Shown here one piece after another: positions 42,534 to 51,114 of a DNA stretch of 64,000 bases. Both the position numbers and the translations under genes were made by a program. The notes beneath the pieces were generated by a model that saw nothing but the letters and a program-made list of their open reading frames with translations, searched no databases and was not told the origin of the DNA. Numbering within the stretch: the first letter of the stretch is position 1; each line of letters starts with the position of its first letter. The stretch covers positions 62,001 through 126,000 of the forward strand of contig CAZRWD010000001.1 of NCBI GenBank assembly GCA_964603785.1. The letters are read 5' to 3'. The DNA is from CAZRWD01 sp964603785. GTDB taxonomy: Bacteria; Fermentibacterota; Fermentibacteria; Fermentibacterales; Fermentibacteraceae.

Positions 42534-43930
42534 CCTGCCGTCTCCATGGAAGGCCGCCTCGAGAGGTAGGCCAGCATCCTGCTCACCAGCCTCGGGGCCA
42601 CCCCCGGAAGCAGCAGCAGCCTCAGGGTTCTCAGGATCGGACCGGGACGGGCGTAGAAGGACATGAAAGCCTTTCGCTGCAGCTTCTTCAACTCCCCGCA
42701 CGACATTCCGTCGGGCGGGGCGGGGCAGGCGGTGTTGTGGAAGGCGCCCCATCCGTCCGGGGAAAGATCATGCCTGGCGAGGTACTCGTCACCCGCCTCC
42801 GATCCGGGTATCGGCAGGAACGCGGCGAAGTGCGCCCAGGACAGGGAGCTCCTCCGGGCGAAGCGGATGGTTGCCTCGATGTCCTCCCTGGTCTCTCCCG
42901 GGAGGCCGAGTATGAAGTATCCAGCCGTCGGGAGCCCGGCCTTCCGGATGAGCTCCAGGCTCCCCGCGATCGAGGCGGTGTCGGTGCCCTTCCTCACCAG
43001 TTCGAGGATCCTGTCGGAACCCGACTCTATTCCGCAGTGGACGACGTACCAGCCCGCCGTCTTCATCAGCCGGAGCAGCTCCGCATCCAGCCTGTCGAGC
43101 CGGACCCCGTTCGGTGTGGAGAACAGGAGCGGCAGGCCGGCCTCGACGGCCCTGCGGCAGAAGGCGGCCGCATAGTCCCTGTCGAAGGTGAAGTTGTCGT
43201 CCTCGATGTGTATCTCCCGCACGCCGTGTTCACGGTGCAGAAGCTCGATCTCCCGCCACACATGGTCGAGCGGGCGATGCCTGATCCTCCTGCCCGTCAC
43301 CCTGAACCCGGCGCAGAACGTGCACCTGTAGGGACACCCCCTGGTCGTGATGACCGGGGCGTAGGGCATCCTCCTCAGGACCACACCGTTCGGCAGCCCC
43401 CTGTACATCCGCGGTGGTGCATGATGCCAGGCCGGCAGGGGGAGGGAGGAGAGGTCCTCGACGATCTGCGGTTCGGTCTCCACGGGATTCGAGGCCAGGA
43501 TGACGCCCGGGACCGGATCGCCAGACCCGCATGCGGCCAGGGCCCTCGGGAGGGACTCCTCGGCCTCTCCCACGAAGACGGCGTCGATGCCGGGCAGATC
43601 TCCGAAGGCCGCCGGGCCCCTGCACGAGGCATGCGGGCCTCCGAGCCACACCGGAGCCCTTCGGGGCAGCGCCCCGCGTATGGCGGGAAGCTCGCGGACC
43701 AGTGCCGCGACATCCGAAGTGAACGCCGAGACGAGGAGGATGTCCGGGTTCGATCCAGCGACCGTCGCGGCGAGCGCGTCGCCCGTCTCTCCCGTCAGCG
43801 CGGCATCGACCAGGGTGACCTCGTGACCGTCCCTCTCGAGAACCGCCGCCAGGTAGAGGAGACCCACGGGCGGGACCAGGTTGGTCCCCCTTCCTCCCAT
43901 CCTCGGGGGATGCAGGAGTGTGAGCTTCAA
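42530..43930 (-). CDS. B12-binding radical SAM protein
   Basis: About 466 aa. N-terminal cobalamin-type Rossmann domain (LLHPPRMGG, YLAAVLERDGHEVTLVDA, WLGGPHA) but without the DxHxxG histidine ligand. Radical SAM core with TTRGCPYRCTFCAG (the CxxxCxxC cluster) and GLPGETREDIEAT. It belongs to the BchE/Elp3-like B12-binding group, often methyltransferases or envelope-modifying enzymes. TTG start overlaps the GT39-like gene stop (TTGA), and the end overlaps the GT2 gene, so the three are translationally coupled. Confidence 0.9.
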   Translation of the reverse strand: MKLTLLHPPRMGGRGTNLVPPVGLLYLAAVLERDGHEVTLVDAALTGETGDALAATVAGSNPDILLVSAFTSDVAALVRELPAIRGALPRRAPVWLGGPHASCRGPAAFGDLPGIDAVFVGEAEESLPRALAACGSGDPVPGVILASNPVETEPQIVEDLSSLPLPAWHHAPPRMYRGLPNGVVLRRMPYAPVITTRGCPYRCTFCAGFRVTGRRIRHRPLDHVWREIELLHREHGVREIHIEDDNFTFDRDYAAAFCRRAVEAGLPLLFSTPNGVRLDRLDAELLRLMKTAGWYVVHCGIESGSDRILELVRKGTDTASIAGSLELIRKAGLPTAGYFILGLPGETREDIEATIRFARRSSLSWAHFAAFLPIPGSEAGDEYLARHDLSPDGWGAFHNTACPAPPDGMSCGELKKLQRKAFMSFYARPGPILRTLRLLLLPGVAPRLVSRMLAYLSRRPSMETAG

Positions 43931-45480
43931 TCCGGCGGGCCGATCGGGACGACGGCGGTCTGGAACGGATGGGATCCGACTATAAGAGGCGGATCGATCC
44001 TGGAGGATGCCCCGGGGAGGCCGAAGCACGGGATGCCGCGCAGGTCCGGCTGATGGCTCAGGGGGGGCGGAAGGACGACGGCGTACGTAGCGTGCGCCGA
44101 GAGCCCGGACGAGTCGAGCAGCGCCCTGGCCGGAAGCGGAGCCTCCACGTACCCGAGGGCGGGATTCACCGCGAAGTCCACGTCGGGGACGATCACGGTA
44201 TCGGCAATCGACGCGGCGAGGGCCATCCCCTCCCTGTGGTTCATGGCCGTCCGGAACACCTGGGGCGTCGCCTCGTGCTGGACGGGATCGACGGCGAGGC
44301 AGGCCAGGGCTCCCGTGAGGGTGAAGGCGGCCGCGATCGGGTGCAGGAGGCGGATGCCCCCCCGCCTGCGGATGGCCGCGAGGGAGACCGCGATCACGGC
44401 GGGATAGGCGCCCAGGACGTACCTGTAGAGGTTGAGCTGAGGGTCGGGCGCGGCCAGCACGATGAGGATGTGGAAGAGCAGCATGGCCGAGACGAACAGG
44501 ATGGCGGCCAGCACGACATCGTCCGGAAGCCTGCCCTCCCTGAGGAGCGCTAGCAGGAAGGCGGCGGCGAGCACGGCCAGGAAGGAGAGCCTGCCGGGAG
44601 GGAAGAGCAGGGCCGGTGTGAGCAGCACCATGACGGCCGTGAGCGACAGGCGGCGTCTCGACTGCGATGCCAGCACGAGCGCCAGCGAAGCCGTCACCGG
44701 GATCCACCTGCCGTCGGACGCCAGAAGATGTCCTGCGAAGAGCCGGATCCTGCCTGACAGCCAGCCGGCGCCCAGGCTCGACGGCTCGCCGAGATAGTTG
44801 CCGAAGAAGAAATAGCCGTTGACCGCGAGATTGGAGAACCCGGTGATCAGGATCACCGTGAACGGCAGGCAGTGGAGTGCGAGCCTGCCCGGCCTCCTGA
44901 GGCCGCTCCCGGACAGCTCCACTAGCAGGTAGGCGACCGCGAGGAAGACTGCCTGCTCGCGGCACGCCGCGGCAGCCGTCGCCAGGAGCGCAGCGGCGGC
45001 GTGCCTCCCGCGGGCGTACTTCCAGAGCGAGAGGGCCGCGAATGCCGCAAATCCGACATCCTGGAGCTGGACCACGGACTGGGACACGAAGAGCGGGCTC
45101 GTCGCCAGACCGAGCACCGCCCACAGGCCGGCGGCCCTCCCCCCCAGCTCGGATGCGAGCCTCCAGATCCCCCACAGCGCCAGGAAGGTCATGGCGGCCG
45201 GCAGGATGTGGGAGACGAGCACCGTGTCCCCCAGGAGCCTCATGAGGAGGGCCCAGGTCCAGAAGAATGCGGACGGGTGGCCCATCGCCTGCTCGCCCCG
45301 ACCCGGACCCGCCGGAACGGGCTGCATGCCGTTGTCGGCCATCCATCTCGCACTCCTGTAGCCGTAGCCCCAGGCGTCACCGAACACGGGCAGATCGCCG
45401 AGAAGCACGAGCAGGGCCGCAGATGCCGCCAGGCACAGGAGCAGCATCGCCAGATCCGGGATCGAAACCCCTCCCCTCAT
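43927..45480 (-). CDS. GT39-like polytopic membrane glycosyltransferase
   Basis: 517 aa, about ten hydrophobic segments. FGDAWGYGYRSARWMADNG and GHPSAFFWTWALLMRLLGD are the periplasmic first loop and following helix of the PMT_2/ArnT superfamily, and VAYLLVELSG and LYRYVLGAYP continue the pattern. It probably takes a sugar from a polyprenyl-phosphate donor, which the adjoining GT2 enzyme could make. The C-terminal 120 residues are soluble. It begins 22 bases after pyrI. Confidence 0.78.
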   Translation of the reverse strand: MRGGVSIPDLAMLLLCLAASAALLVLLGDLPVFGDAWGYGYRSARWMADNGMQPVPAGPGRGEQAMGHPSAFFWTWALLMRLLGDTVLVSHILPAAMTFLALWGIWRLASELGGRAAGLWAVLGLATSPLFVSQSVVQLQDVGFAAFAALSLWKYARGRHAAAALLATAAAACREQAVFLAVAYLLVELSGSGLRRPGRLALHCLPFTVILITGFSNLAVNGYFFFGNYLGEPSSLGAGWLSGRIRLFAGHLLASDGRWIPVTASLALVLASQSRRRLSLTAVMVLLTPALLFPPGRLSFLAVLAAAFLLALLREGRLPDDVVLAAILFVSAMLLFHILIVLAAPDPQLNLYRYVLGAYPAVIAVSLAAIRRRGGIRLLHPIAAAFTLTGALACLAVDPVQHEATPQVFRTAMNHREGMALAASIADTVIVPDVDFAVNPALGYVEAPLPARALLDSSGLSAHATYAVVLPPPLSHQPDLRGIPCFGLPGASSRIDPPLIVGSHPFQTAVVPIGPPD

Positions 45481-45502
45481 GCCCCGGGCCCCCGCAGCCA
45501 GC

Positions 45503-45970
45503 TCAGAGGACCTTCGAGAGAAGAAGCAGGTCGGGCTCGATCCTCGTGGTCCTCTCGCAGTAGTGGCACCGGTAGACCGGGCCCGAGGAGCTGGAGAGGG
45601 AGAACTTCGGGGAAACGCCGAGCACGTTGCTCGCGCAGTTCGGATTCGGGCACCTGATGACGCCCGAGACCTCGCCGGGGAGGGAGATCCTCCTCTTCTC
45701 GACCACAGAGCCGCCCTTGATGATGTTGATCGTGGCCTCGGGCGCTATCAGGGCGAGCATGTCGGTCTCGCCGCGCGAGAGCTCCCTGTTCTCGATCTTG
45801 ACTATGTCCTTGCCCCCCGGCAGCCTGCCGGAGCTGAAGCCCATCCCGATCGTGAGGATGCCCTCGTTGCCTAGGCCCAGTATTCCCACGACCCTCAGGG
45901 CGAGGGGGGTGGGGATGTGGTCTATGACCGTGCCGTTGTTGATGGCGTAAACCTTGTAGGCCCTCTCCAT
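45503..45970 (-). CDS. pyrI: Aspartate carbamoyltransferase regulatory chain
   Basis: 155 aa. N-terminal effector-binding domain (KVYAINNGTVIDHIP, LGLGNEG, KIENRELS) and a C-terminal zinc domain with four cysteines in IRCPNPNCASN and YRCHYCERT. Binds ATP, CTP or UTP and tunes PyrB. It begins one base after pyrB ends. The pyrB-pyrI order is normal. Confidence 0.95.
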   Translation of the reverse strand: MERAYKVYAINNGTVIDHIPTPLALRVVGILGLGNEGILTIGMGFSSGRLPGGKDIVKIENRELSRGETDMLALIAPEATINIIKGGSVVEKRRISLPGEVSGVIRCPNPNCASNVLGVSPKFSLSSSSGPVYRCHYCERTTRIEPDLLLLSKVL

Positions 45971-45971
45971 G

Positions 45972-46892
45972 TCAGTCCAGACCTCCTGTCACCAGGCCCA
46001 GGAGGGCCTGCCTGACGGGGACACCGTTGTGGGCCTGCCGGAAGTAGATGGCGTTGGGCAGCGCGTCGACCTCTTCGGAGATCTCGTCGACCCTGGGCAG
46101 CGGGTGCATGATGAGGACCTTCCCTCCGAGGGCGGCGACCGTCTCCCCCGAGATGCGGTAGCAGTGCGCCACGCTCTCGTACTCCTGCGGATCGCCGAAT
46201 CGCTCCTTCTGGATCCGGGTGACGTAGAGCACGTCCAGGTCGGTGCCGGCGTCCTCCGGCTCCCTGACCTCCCTGAAGGAGACGCCCGCGGACTCCATCT
46301 CGCCCTTGATCGTGTCCGGCATGCACAGCGACTGGGGGGAGATGAAGGTCATCCTAGCGCCGTAGAGGGCCAGCGCCGCCGCGAGGGAGTGCACGGTCCG
46401 TCCGTACTTGAGGTCTCCCATCATCCCGATGTGCAGGCCCTGGAGGGTCCCGAAGGCCTCGTGCATCGTGAAGAGGTCGAGGAATGTCTGCGTGGGGTGC
46501 TGGTTCGCCCCGTCGCCCGCGTTTATCACCGGCACGGTCGCGAGCTCGGCCGCGAGCCTGACCGCCCCCTCCACGGGATGCCTGATCACCATCGCATCGC
46601 AGTAGCCGGTGATCGTCCGGATCGTGTCGGCGAAGGACTCCCCCTTGCTCAGGGAAGAGGCCGTCGGATTGGCGAAGCCCACGATCTGCCCGCCGCACTG
46701 CAGGATGGCCGATTCGAAGGAGAGCCTGGTCCGTGTGGACGGCTCGAAGAACAGGACCGCGATGGTCCTGTTCTCGAGGAAGCGCCCCGACCGCCCCTCC
46801 TTGATCCGCCCGGCCGTCGCCACGATCATGTCCAGATCAGCCGAAGTCATGTCCCGCAGCGAGATGATGCTCCTGCCGAGAAAGCCTGTCAT
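45972..46892 (-). CDS. pyrB: Aspartate carbamoyltransferase catalytic chain
   Basis: 306 aa. First committed step of pyrimidine synthesis. FFEPSTRTRLSFESA binds carbamoyl phosphate; KGESFADTIRT, GANQHPTQTFLDLF and MHPLPRVDEI follow in order. ATG 46892 has GGAGG five bases upstream; an upstream TTG at 46904 lies inside that ribosome site. It is 36 bases behind the EIIA-HTH gene and one base before pyrI. Confidence 0.96.
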   Translation of the reverse strand: MTGFLGRSIISLRDMTSADLDMIVATAGRIKEGRSGRFLENRTIAVLFFEPSTRTRLSFESAILQCGGQIVGFANPTASSLSKGESFADTIRTITGYCDAMVIRHPVEGAVRLAAELATVPVINAGDGANQHPTQTFLDLFTMHEAFGTLQGLHIGMMGDLKYGRTVHSLAAALALYGARMTFISPQSLCMPDTIKGEMESAGVSFREVREPEDAGTDLDVLYVTRIQKERFGDPQEYESVAHCYRISGETVAALGGKVLIMHPLPRVDEISEEVDALPNAIYFRQAHNGVPVRQALLGLVTGGLD

Positions 46893-46928
46893 CCATTCCT
46901 CCAAACCCCGCGCATCGCGCGACGACCT

Positions 46929-47642
46929 TCAGTCGGCCGGGAGCAGCTCGTGCTCCGCGGCCCTCAGGAGTTCGAGCATCTCGAAGGCACCGGCCGCCTC
47001 CTCGAGGGCTTCGACCAGTGACGGATCCCTCAGCATCCTGTTCAGCCTCGCGAGGACGTGAAGATGGACGCTCGGATCCGGGAAGAGCAGCAGGAAGAAC
47101 ATCCCGGTGAGTCTGCCCCCGGGGGCTCCGAAGGGGAGGGGACCCGCCGTCCTGGCGAGGATCAGGATGTCGTTCTCGGTGTAGATGCGCCTCATGTCCC
47201 TGGGATGCGGGAAGGCGATCCCGATGGGGAGCGCGGTGCTGGAGATCTCCTCCCTCTCGAGGAGCTGCTCGAGGAGGGAGTGCTCGTCATAGGTCGCGCC
47301 GGTGGCGCAGGCCAGTTCCGAGAGGGTCCTGAGAATGGAGGCGCGCGTCCGTGCGGGCACCATCGGGTGGATGTTCCCGCACTCCAGCATCTGGGTGACG
47401 AAGGGCTGGGACGGATCGAGGCCTGCGTTCGACGCGTTCGAGAGATCCACGTTCCTTAGCTTCTCGATGGTGAGGCTGCCGAACTGCCCCTCGAGCCAGT
47501 GGAGGATGGCATCCCGCCGGAAGCGCTTCTGCCCCCCGATCATCGAGGCTTCGAGGGCGCTCCGCTTGATGATCCTGTCCGCCTCGGGTATCGATACACC
47601 GAGGCACTGGGCGATTTCGACAAGGGTCAGATGGTTGTCCAT
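46929..47642 (-). CDS. HTH-EIIA fusion: excisionase-like DNA-binding domain joined to a PTS EIIA (fructose/mannitol) domain
   Basis: About 237 aa. Residues 1-55 (LTLVEIAQCLGVSIPEADRIIKR, GGQKRFRRDAILHWLEGQF, quoted in parts) look like an excisionase/MerR winged HTH. Residues about 85-235 are a PTS EIIA type-2 domain; the phosphorylatable histidine is in IGIAFPHPRD, where classic proteins read GIAIPHG. With no EIIB, EIIC or sugar gene near, it is likely a phosphorylation-dependent regulator. It heads the pyrBI operon. The gene pairs divergently with pepT. Confidence 0.85.
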   Translation of the reverse strand: MDNHLTLVEIAQCLGVSIPEADRIIKRSALEASMIGGQKRFRRDAILHWLEGQFGSLTIEKLRNVDLSNASNAGLDPSQPFVTQMLECGNIHPMVPARTRASILRTLSELACATGATYDEHSLLEQLLEREEISSTALPIGIAFPHPRDMRRIYTENDILILARTAGPLPFGAPGGRLTGMFFLLLFPDPSVHLHVLARLNRMLRDPSLVEALEEAAGAFEMLELLRAAEHELLPAD

Positions 47643-47730
47643 CGCTCGATCGGCTCCCGGAATGCAGATGGTGACCTTTCCGGGCGATCTATATACTAGA
47701 AAACACGCGCCCGCGGAAGGAGAAGCCGGG
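47643..47730. promoter_or_regulatory. Divergent promoter region between EIIA-HTH and pepT
   Basis: A short AT-rich patch, TATATACTAGAAAA near 47690-47704, sits mid-gap. TATACT at 47692 reads as a plus-strand -10 for pepT, with GTGACC 15 bases upstream as a possible weak -35. On the minus strand TATAGA can serve the EIIA gene. The two promoters would overlap, and the HTH-EIIA protein could act here on itself. Confidence 0.45.
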
Positions 47731-48948
47731 ATGACCCCCATTCTGGAGAGTTTCCTGAGATACGTGAAGATGGACACCACCTCCTGCGAGTCCTCGACCG
47801 CGAGGCCCAGCACGGAAGGCCAGGGAGCCATGCTCGACATGCTGGCGGACGAGCTCCGTGAACTGGGCATGGAGGATGTCCGGAGGGATCGGGGCGGCAT
47901 CCTGTACGCCGGTATGAAGGGTAGTGCCGGAGCGGTGCCCATAGGGCTTGTGGCCCATGTCGACACCTCTCCGGAGGAGCCGGGGAGGGACGTGAAGCCG
48001 ATCCTCCACGAGGACTGGGACGGAGGTGCGATCAGCCTGCCCGGAGGCGTCACCGTGGATCCTGCACGCAGCGTCGACATGTCCCGCTACGTGGGCACCA
48101 CCATAGTGACATCGGACGGCACCACCCTCCTCGGCGCGGATGACAAGGCGGGCGTTGCGATCATCATGGACACGCTGAGGATCCTGGCGGCCGATCCCTC
48201 GAGGCCCAGGCCGCCGCTGCGCATCGCCTTCACTCCCGACGAGGAGATCGGCCGCGGGGTGGTGGACTTCGACATCGAAGGCTTCGGGGCGCGCTTCGCC
48301 TACACCGTGGACGGCGGCGCCCTGGGGGAGGTCGAGACGCAGACCTTCAACGCATGGAGCGCCGACCTCCTGATAAGGGGCCGCCAGGTGCATCCCGGCA
48401 GCGCCGGGGGGCGCATGGTCAACGCGGTCAGGATCGCCGCCGAGCTCGTGGCCGCCATGAGGGCGGAGGACATGCCCGAGAACAGCTTCGGCATGCAGGG
48501 CTTCGACTATCCGATGAACATCACGGGCAGTGCGGCGGAGGCCCGTGTGAGGTTCATTCTGCGGGACTTCGAGGAGGACGGAATCCTCGCCAGGCGGGAG
48601 CGGCTGGCGTCGCTTCGCGACTACTTCGCCAGGAAGCACCCCGGTGCGGCGATGGAGCTCTCGTCCAGAGAGCAGTACAGGAACCCGGTCTCGATAGTGA
48701 GGAAGGATTCGAGGCTCGTCGAGTACGCCCTGGAGGGCACGCGGCGGACGGGGCTCGAGGCCGCGGAGGGCGCCGTCAGGGGGGGCACCGACGGCTCGAG
48801 GCTCTCCTTCATGGGGCTGCCCTGCGTCAACCTGCCGACCGGCGGCGAGCTGTTCCACTCCAGGGAGGAGTGGATCTCCGAGAGGGGGATGGAACTGTCC
48901 CGCGACTGCCTGGTAGAGATACTGGGGCTGTGGTCCGGAGAGGCCTGA
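47731..48948 (+). CDS. pepT: Tripeptide aminopeptidase (peptidase T, M20B)
   Basis: 405 aa zinc aminopeptidase. VAHVDTSPEE carries the first zinc His and catalytic Asp; LGADDKAGVAIIMD and FTPDEEIGRGV carry the bridging Asp and the catalytic Glu/Glu pair. The later HPGSAGGRMVNA and GGTDGSRLSFMGLPCVNLPTGG (in parts) are typical of PepT. Removes the N-terminal residue of tripeptides in the cytoplasm. ATG with GGAAGGAG eight bases upstream. Confidence 0.95.
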   Translation: MTPILESFLRYVKMDTTSCESSTARPSTEGQGAMLDMLADELRELGMEDVRRDRGGILYAGMKGSAGAVPIGLVAHVDTSPEEPGRDVKPILHEDWDGGAISLPGGVTVDPARSVDMSRYVGTTIVTSDGTTLLGADDKAGVAIIMDTLRILAADPSRPRPPLRIAFTPDEEIGRGVVDFDIEGFGARFAYTVDGGALGEVETQTFNAWSADLLIRGRQVHPGSAGGRMVNAVRIAAELVAAMRAEDMPENSFGMQGFDYPMNITGSAAEARVRFILRDFEEDGILARRERLASLRDYFARKHPGAAMELSSREQYRNPVSIVRKDSRLVEYALEGTRRTGLEAAEGAVRGGTDGSRLSFMGLPCVNLPTGGELFHSREEWISERGMELSRDCLVEILGLWSGEA

Positions 48949-48951
48949 TCG

Positions 48952-48980
48952 TTGCAGGGTGCCGGACCAGGGGCTATACT
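48952..48980 (+). promoter_or_regulatory. Sigma-70-like promoter of the secreted 169-aa protein
   Basis: TTGCAG, 17 bases, TATACT, directly after the pepT stop. It predicts transcription from about 48987, downstream of ATG 48984, which decides the start of the next gene in favour of ATG 49014. Confidence 0.7.
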
Positions 48981-49013
48981 CGCATGGGGAAGGCCCCGGA
49001 CAGGCTGGTTGCC

Positions 49014-49523
49014 ATGGTAAGAGCATTCGCCTTAATGCTTGCCCTAGCTGTAGTCTCTCCAGCAGCCGCCGCCGATGCCGAATCCGACCCCGTACTCTCG
49101 GCGGTCGCCTTCCACCAGGCCCTCCAGAGCGGCGACTCCACGGCGGTGGACTCGCTCGTATCCGACCAGGCCCTCGTCAATGTCAGGGTGATGCTCGACG
49201 CGCTGAAGCAGTCGATCAGGGCCGATCAGGGCGCGGCGGGCGCCAGGCTGGCCTCGGCAGGCTACACGACCGATGTCCGCGAGGTCCTCGACTGGGACGC
49301 CAGGGACTACCTCAGGCACACCGTCGCGCTTCCCGTCATGCAGGCCAGGTACCTTCCCTACGAGATGGAGGTGATCTCCTCCGAGGTGGACGGGGACGAG
49401 GCGGTCCTCGGGCTCGTCTTCTCCACATCCACGGGCTTCTCCATGGAGAGCGCCGCGCTGCTCGAGTTCGACGACGGCGTCTGGAAGGTGACCTCCTTCA
49501 TGGGGCTCAACAGCTTTCCCTAG
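49014..49523 (+). CDS. Secreted protein of unknown function, NTF2-like fold possible
   Basis: 169 aa. MVRAFALMLALAVVSPAAAADA is a clean signal peptide. The mature part, with FHQALQSGDSTAVDSLVSDQALVN followed by a long beta-rich stretch (YEMEVISSEVDGDEAVLGLVF, LLEFDDGVWKVTSFMG; in parts), resembles SnoaL/NTF2-like nuclear-transport-factor folds, but that is only my reading. ATG 49014 is preferred over 48984 because of the promoter position. The stop overlaps the convergent radical SAM gene by 4 bases. Confidence 0.7.
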   Translation: MVRAFALMLALAVVSPAAAADAESDPVLSAVAFHQALQSGDSTAVDSLVSDQALVNVRVMLDALKQSIRADQGAAGARLASAGYTTDVREVLDWDARDYLRHTVALPVMQARYLPYEMEVISSEVDGDEAVLGLVFSTSTGFSMESAALLEFDDGVWKVTSFMGLNSFP

Positions 49524-50566
49524 AAGTCTGTCTTCCTCAGCTCGACCGCACCGACGCGCCCGTACTCCGGGCAGTCCGTGCAGAACCCCGCGGGCGATCC
49601 TCCCGAGAGGCTCTCCCTGAGCTGCCTGTAGGCCCTTCCGTTCCAGATCCTCCCGAAATCCTCCCTCGAGAGGTCGCCCATCGGCGAGCCCAGGTTCCAG
49701 TAGGGGCACGGGAAGACCAGTCCGTCGGGTGCTATGAAGACCCAGCTCCTCACATATCTGCAGATCGCGTCCTTCGGCCTGTCCGCATTGCCCAGGAGGT
49801 TGAAGAGCACCCCCAGCCGGCGGGCCTCGTCACGGGCGGCGGCGATGGACGACGCATAGTCGGCGGAGGAGGTGTCCGGCACCTCCGGCATAACGTCCAG
49901 ACCTTCATAGGGCACGAGCACCGAAGCGTTCACGCCGTCGGCGCCGCATTCCGCCGCGAGTGCGACCATGCCGGGCAGCTCGGAGAGGTTCCTCCGCTGT
50001 ATCGTGCTGCTGAAGAGGACCCTGGGCAGCCTCGCGCCGGATGCGTCCCGTCCCCGGACCAGCGATCTGATGTTCCCGACCACCAGGTCGAGATCGCATC
50101 CGCCCCGTATCGCCGCCTGCGTAGCCGGCTCCGCGCCGTCGACGGAGACGAAGATGGCCGTGGGCGGATGGCTCAGGATGGCCTCGGAGACCTTCGCATC
50201 CAGGAGGAGCCCGTTCGTGACCATCTCCCTCCCGGGCACCCCGGAGCGGTGGAGGATCCTCAGATAGTCGGGGAAGGAGGGATTGCACAGAGGCTCGGCA
50301 CCGCACGAGAGGGCGACGGAGCCCGCCCTGGGGAAGACCTGCGAGGCGATGCGCCCGAAGAGGGCCGGGTCCATGTCGAGCCAGACCCTGTCCGGATCCC
50401 TGTCGGACAGCCGCATGGGGCACATGGAGCACCTGAGGTTGCAGCGGTTCGTCGTGTCCATCCTCACCGTCAGGGGCCGGGCGGAACGGAGCCCGATCCA
50501 CGGGAATCTCCCCGTCCTCCTCAGATGGCGCCTCGCCAGACCCTTCACGTCCATTGACCCGGACAT
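49520..50566 (-). CDS. SPASM-domain radical SAM protein
   Basis: About 348 aa. RMDTTNRCNLRCSMCPMR is the CxxxCxxC radical SAM motif in the SPASM/twitch style. After the barrel come ICRYVRSWVFIAPDGLVFPC and GFCTDCPEY, auxiliary-cluster cysteines. Members mature peptides, activate enzymes or modify small molecules. No peptide precursor is evident nearby; the next gene on the other strand is an OsmC-type protein. Start 50566 has GGGAAGGGG upstream; ATG 50554 is an alternative. Confidence 0.88.
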   Translation of the reverse strand: MSGSMDVKGLARRHLRRTGRFPWIGLRSARPLTVRMDTTNRCNLRCSMCPMRLSDRDPDRVWLDMDPALFGRIASQVFPRAGSVALSCGAEPLCNPSFPDYLRILHRSGVPGREMVTNGLLLDAKVSEAILSHPPTAIFVSVDGAEPATQAAIRGGCDLDLVVGNIRSLVRGRDASGARLPRVLFSSTIQRRNLSELPGMVALAAECGADGVNASVLVPYEGLDVMPEVPDTSSADYASSIAAARDEARRLGVLFNLLGNADRPKDAICRYVRSWVFIAPDGLVFPCPYWNLGSPMGDLSREDFGRIWNGRAYRQLRESLSGGSPAGFCTDCPEYGRVGAVELRKTDF

Positions 50567-50629
50567 CCCCTTCCCGCGAGTATCCAGGAGTATTCCGGCA
50601 TCGGGGGGATTCGGCAATAGGAGGCGCTC

Positions 50630-51046
50630 ATGATCGGTTCGAGGGGCGAGTGGAAGGGCGGCATGGCTTTCGAGATCGAGCAGGACGGCGTCTCGTTCGT
50701 CGTGGACGCCTCCCCCGAGTTCGGCGGGGCTGATCTCGGCCCCAGGCCGAAGGGTCTCCTGCTGTCTGCGCTCATCGGATGCACGGGGATGGACGTGGTG
50801 AGCATCCTGCAGAAGATGAGGGTGACGGGGTTCGAGTTCTCCCTGGAGGCGGAGGGCGAGCTGACGGCCGATCACCCCGTGGTCTTCGGATCGATCAGGC
50901 TCAGGTACATATTCAGGGGCGCGGCGCTCCCGAGGGAGAAGCTGGAGAGGGCGGTGGAGCTGTCCCAGGAGAAGTACTGCGGGGTCTCCGCCATCCTCAG
51001 GGCCTCGTCTCCCATCGGGTACGAGATCGTGGTCGAGGAGGCCTGA
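50630..51046 (+). CDS. OsmC-family peroxiredoxin-like protein
   Basis: 138 aa. The two redox cysteines are in SALIGCTGMDVVSIL and KYCGVSAILR, with the usual 60-residue spacing. Short members of this type include the Ohr/OsmC thiol peroxidases and YhfA-like proteins. Divergent from the SPASM radical SAM gene. Confidence 0.9.
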   Translation: MIGSRGEWKGGMAFEIEQDGVSFVVDASPEFGGADLGPRPKGLLLSALIGCTGMDVVSILQKMRVTGFEFSLEAEGELTADHPVVFGSIRLRYIFRGAALPREKLERAVELSQEKYCGVSAILRASSPIGYEIVVEEA

Positions 51047-51114
51047 CGGGCTTGCCCGCCGGCCATGCGGGGCTATGTTCAACGCTGTGGTTTCGGAGGG
51101 GTTACGCTGAAGGC

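Noticed and set aside
43931..45346. A 938-aa radical SAM protein with a large N-terminal part
   Set aside because: The first half is the GT39-like membrane gene in the wrong frame. TTG 43930 starts the real domain.
48984..49013. ATG 48984 as the start of the secreted 169-aa protein
   Set aside because: The TTGCAG-17-TATACT promoter would start transcription at or after this codon. ATG 49014 gives a clean signal peptide.
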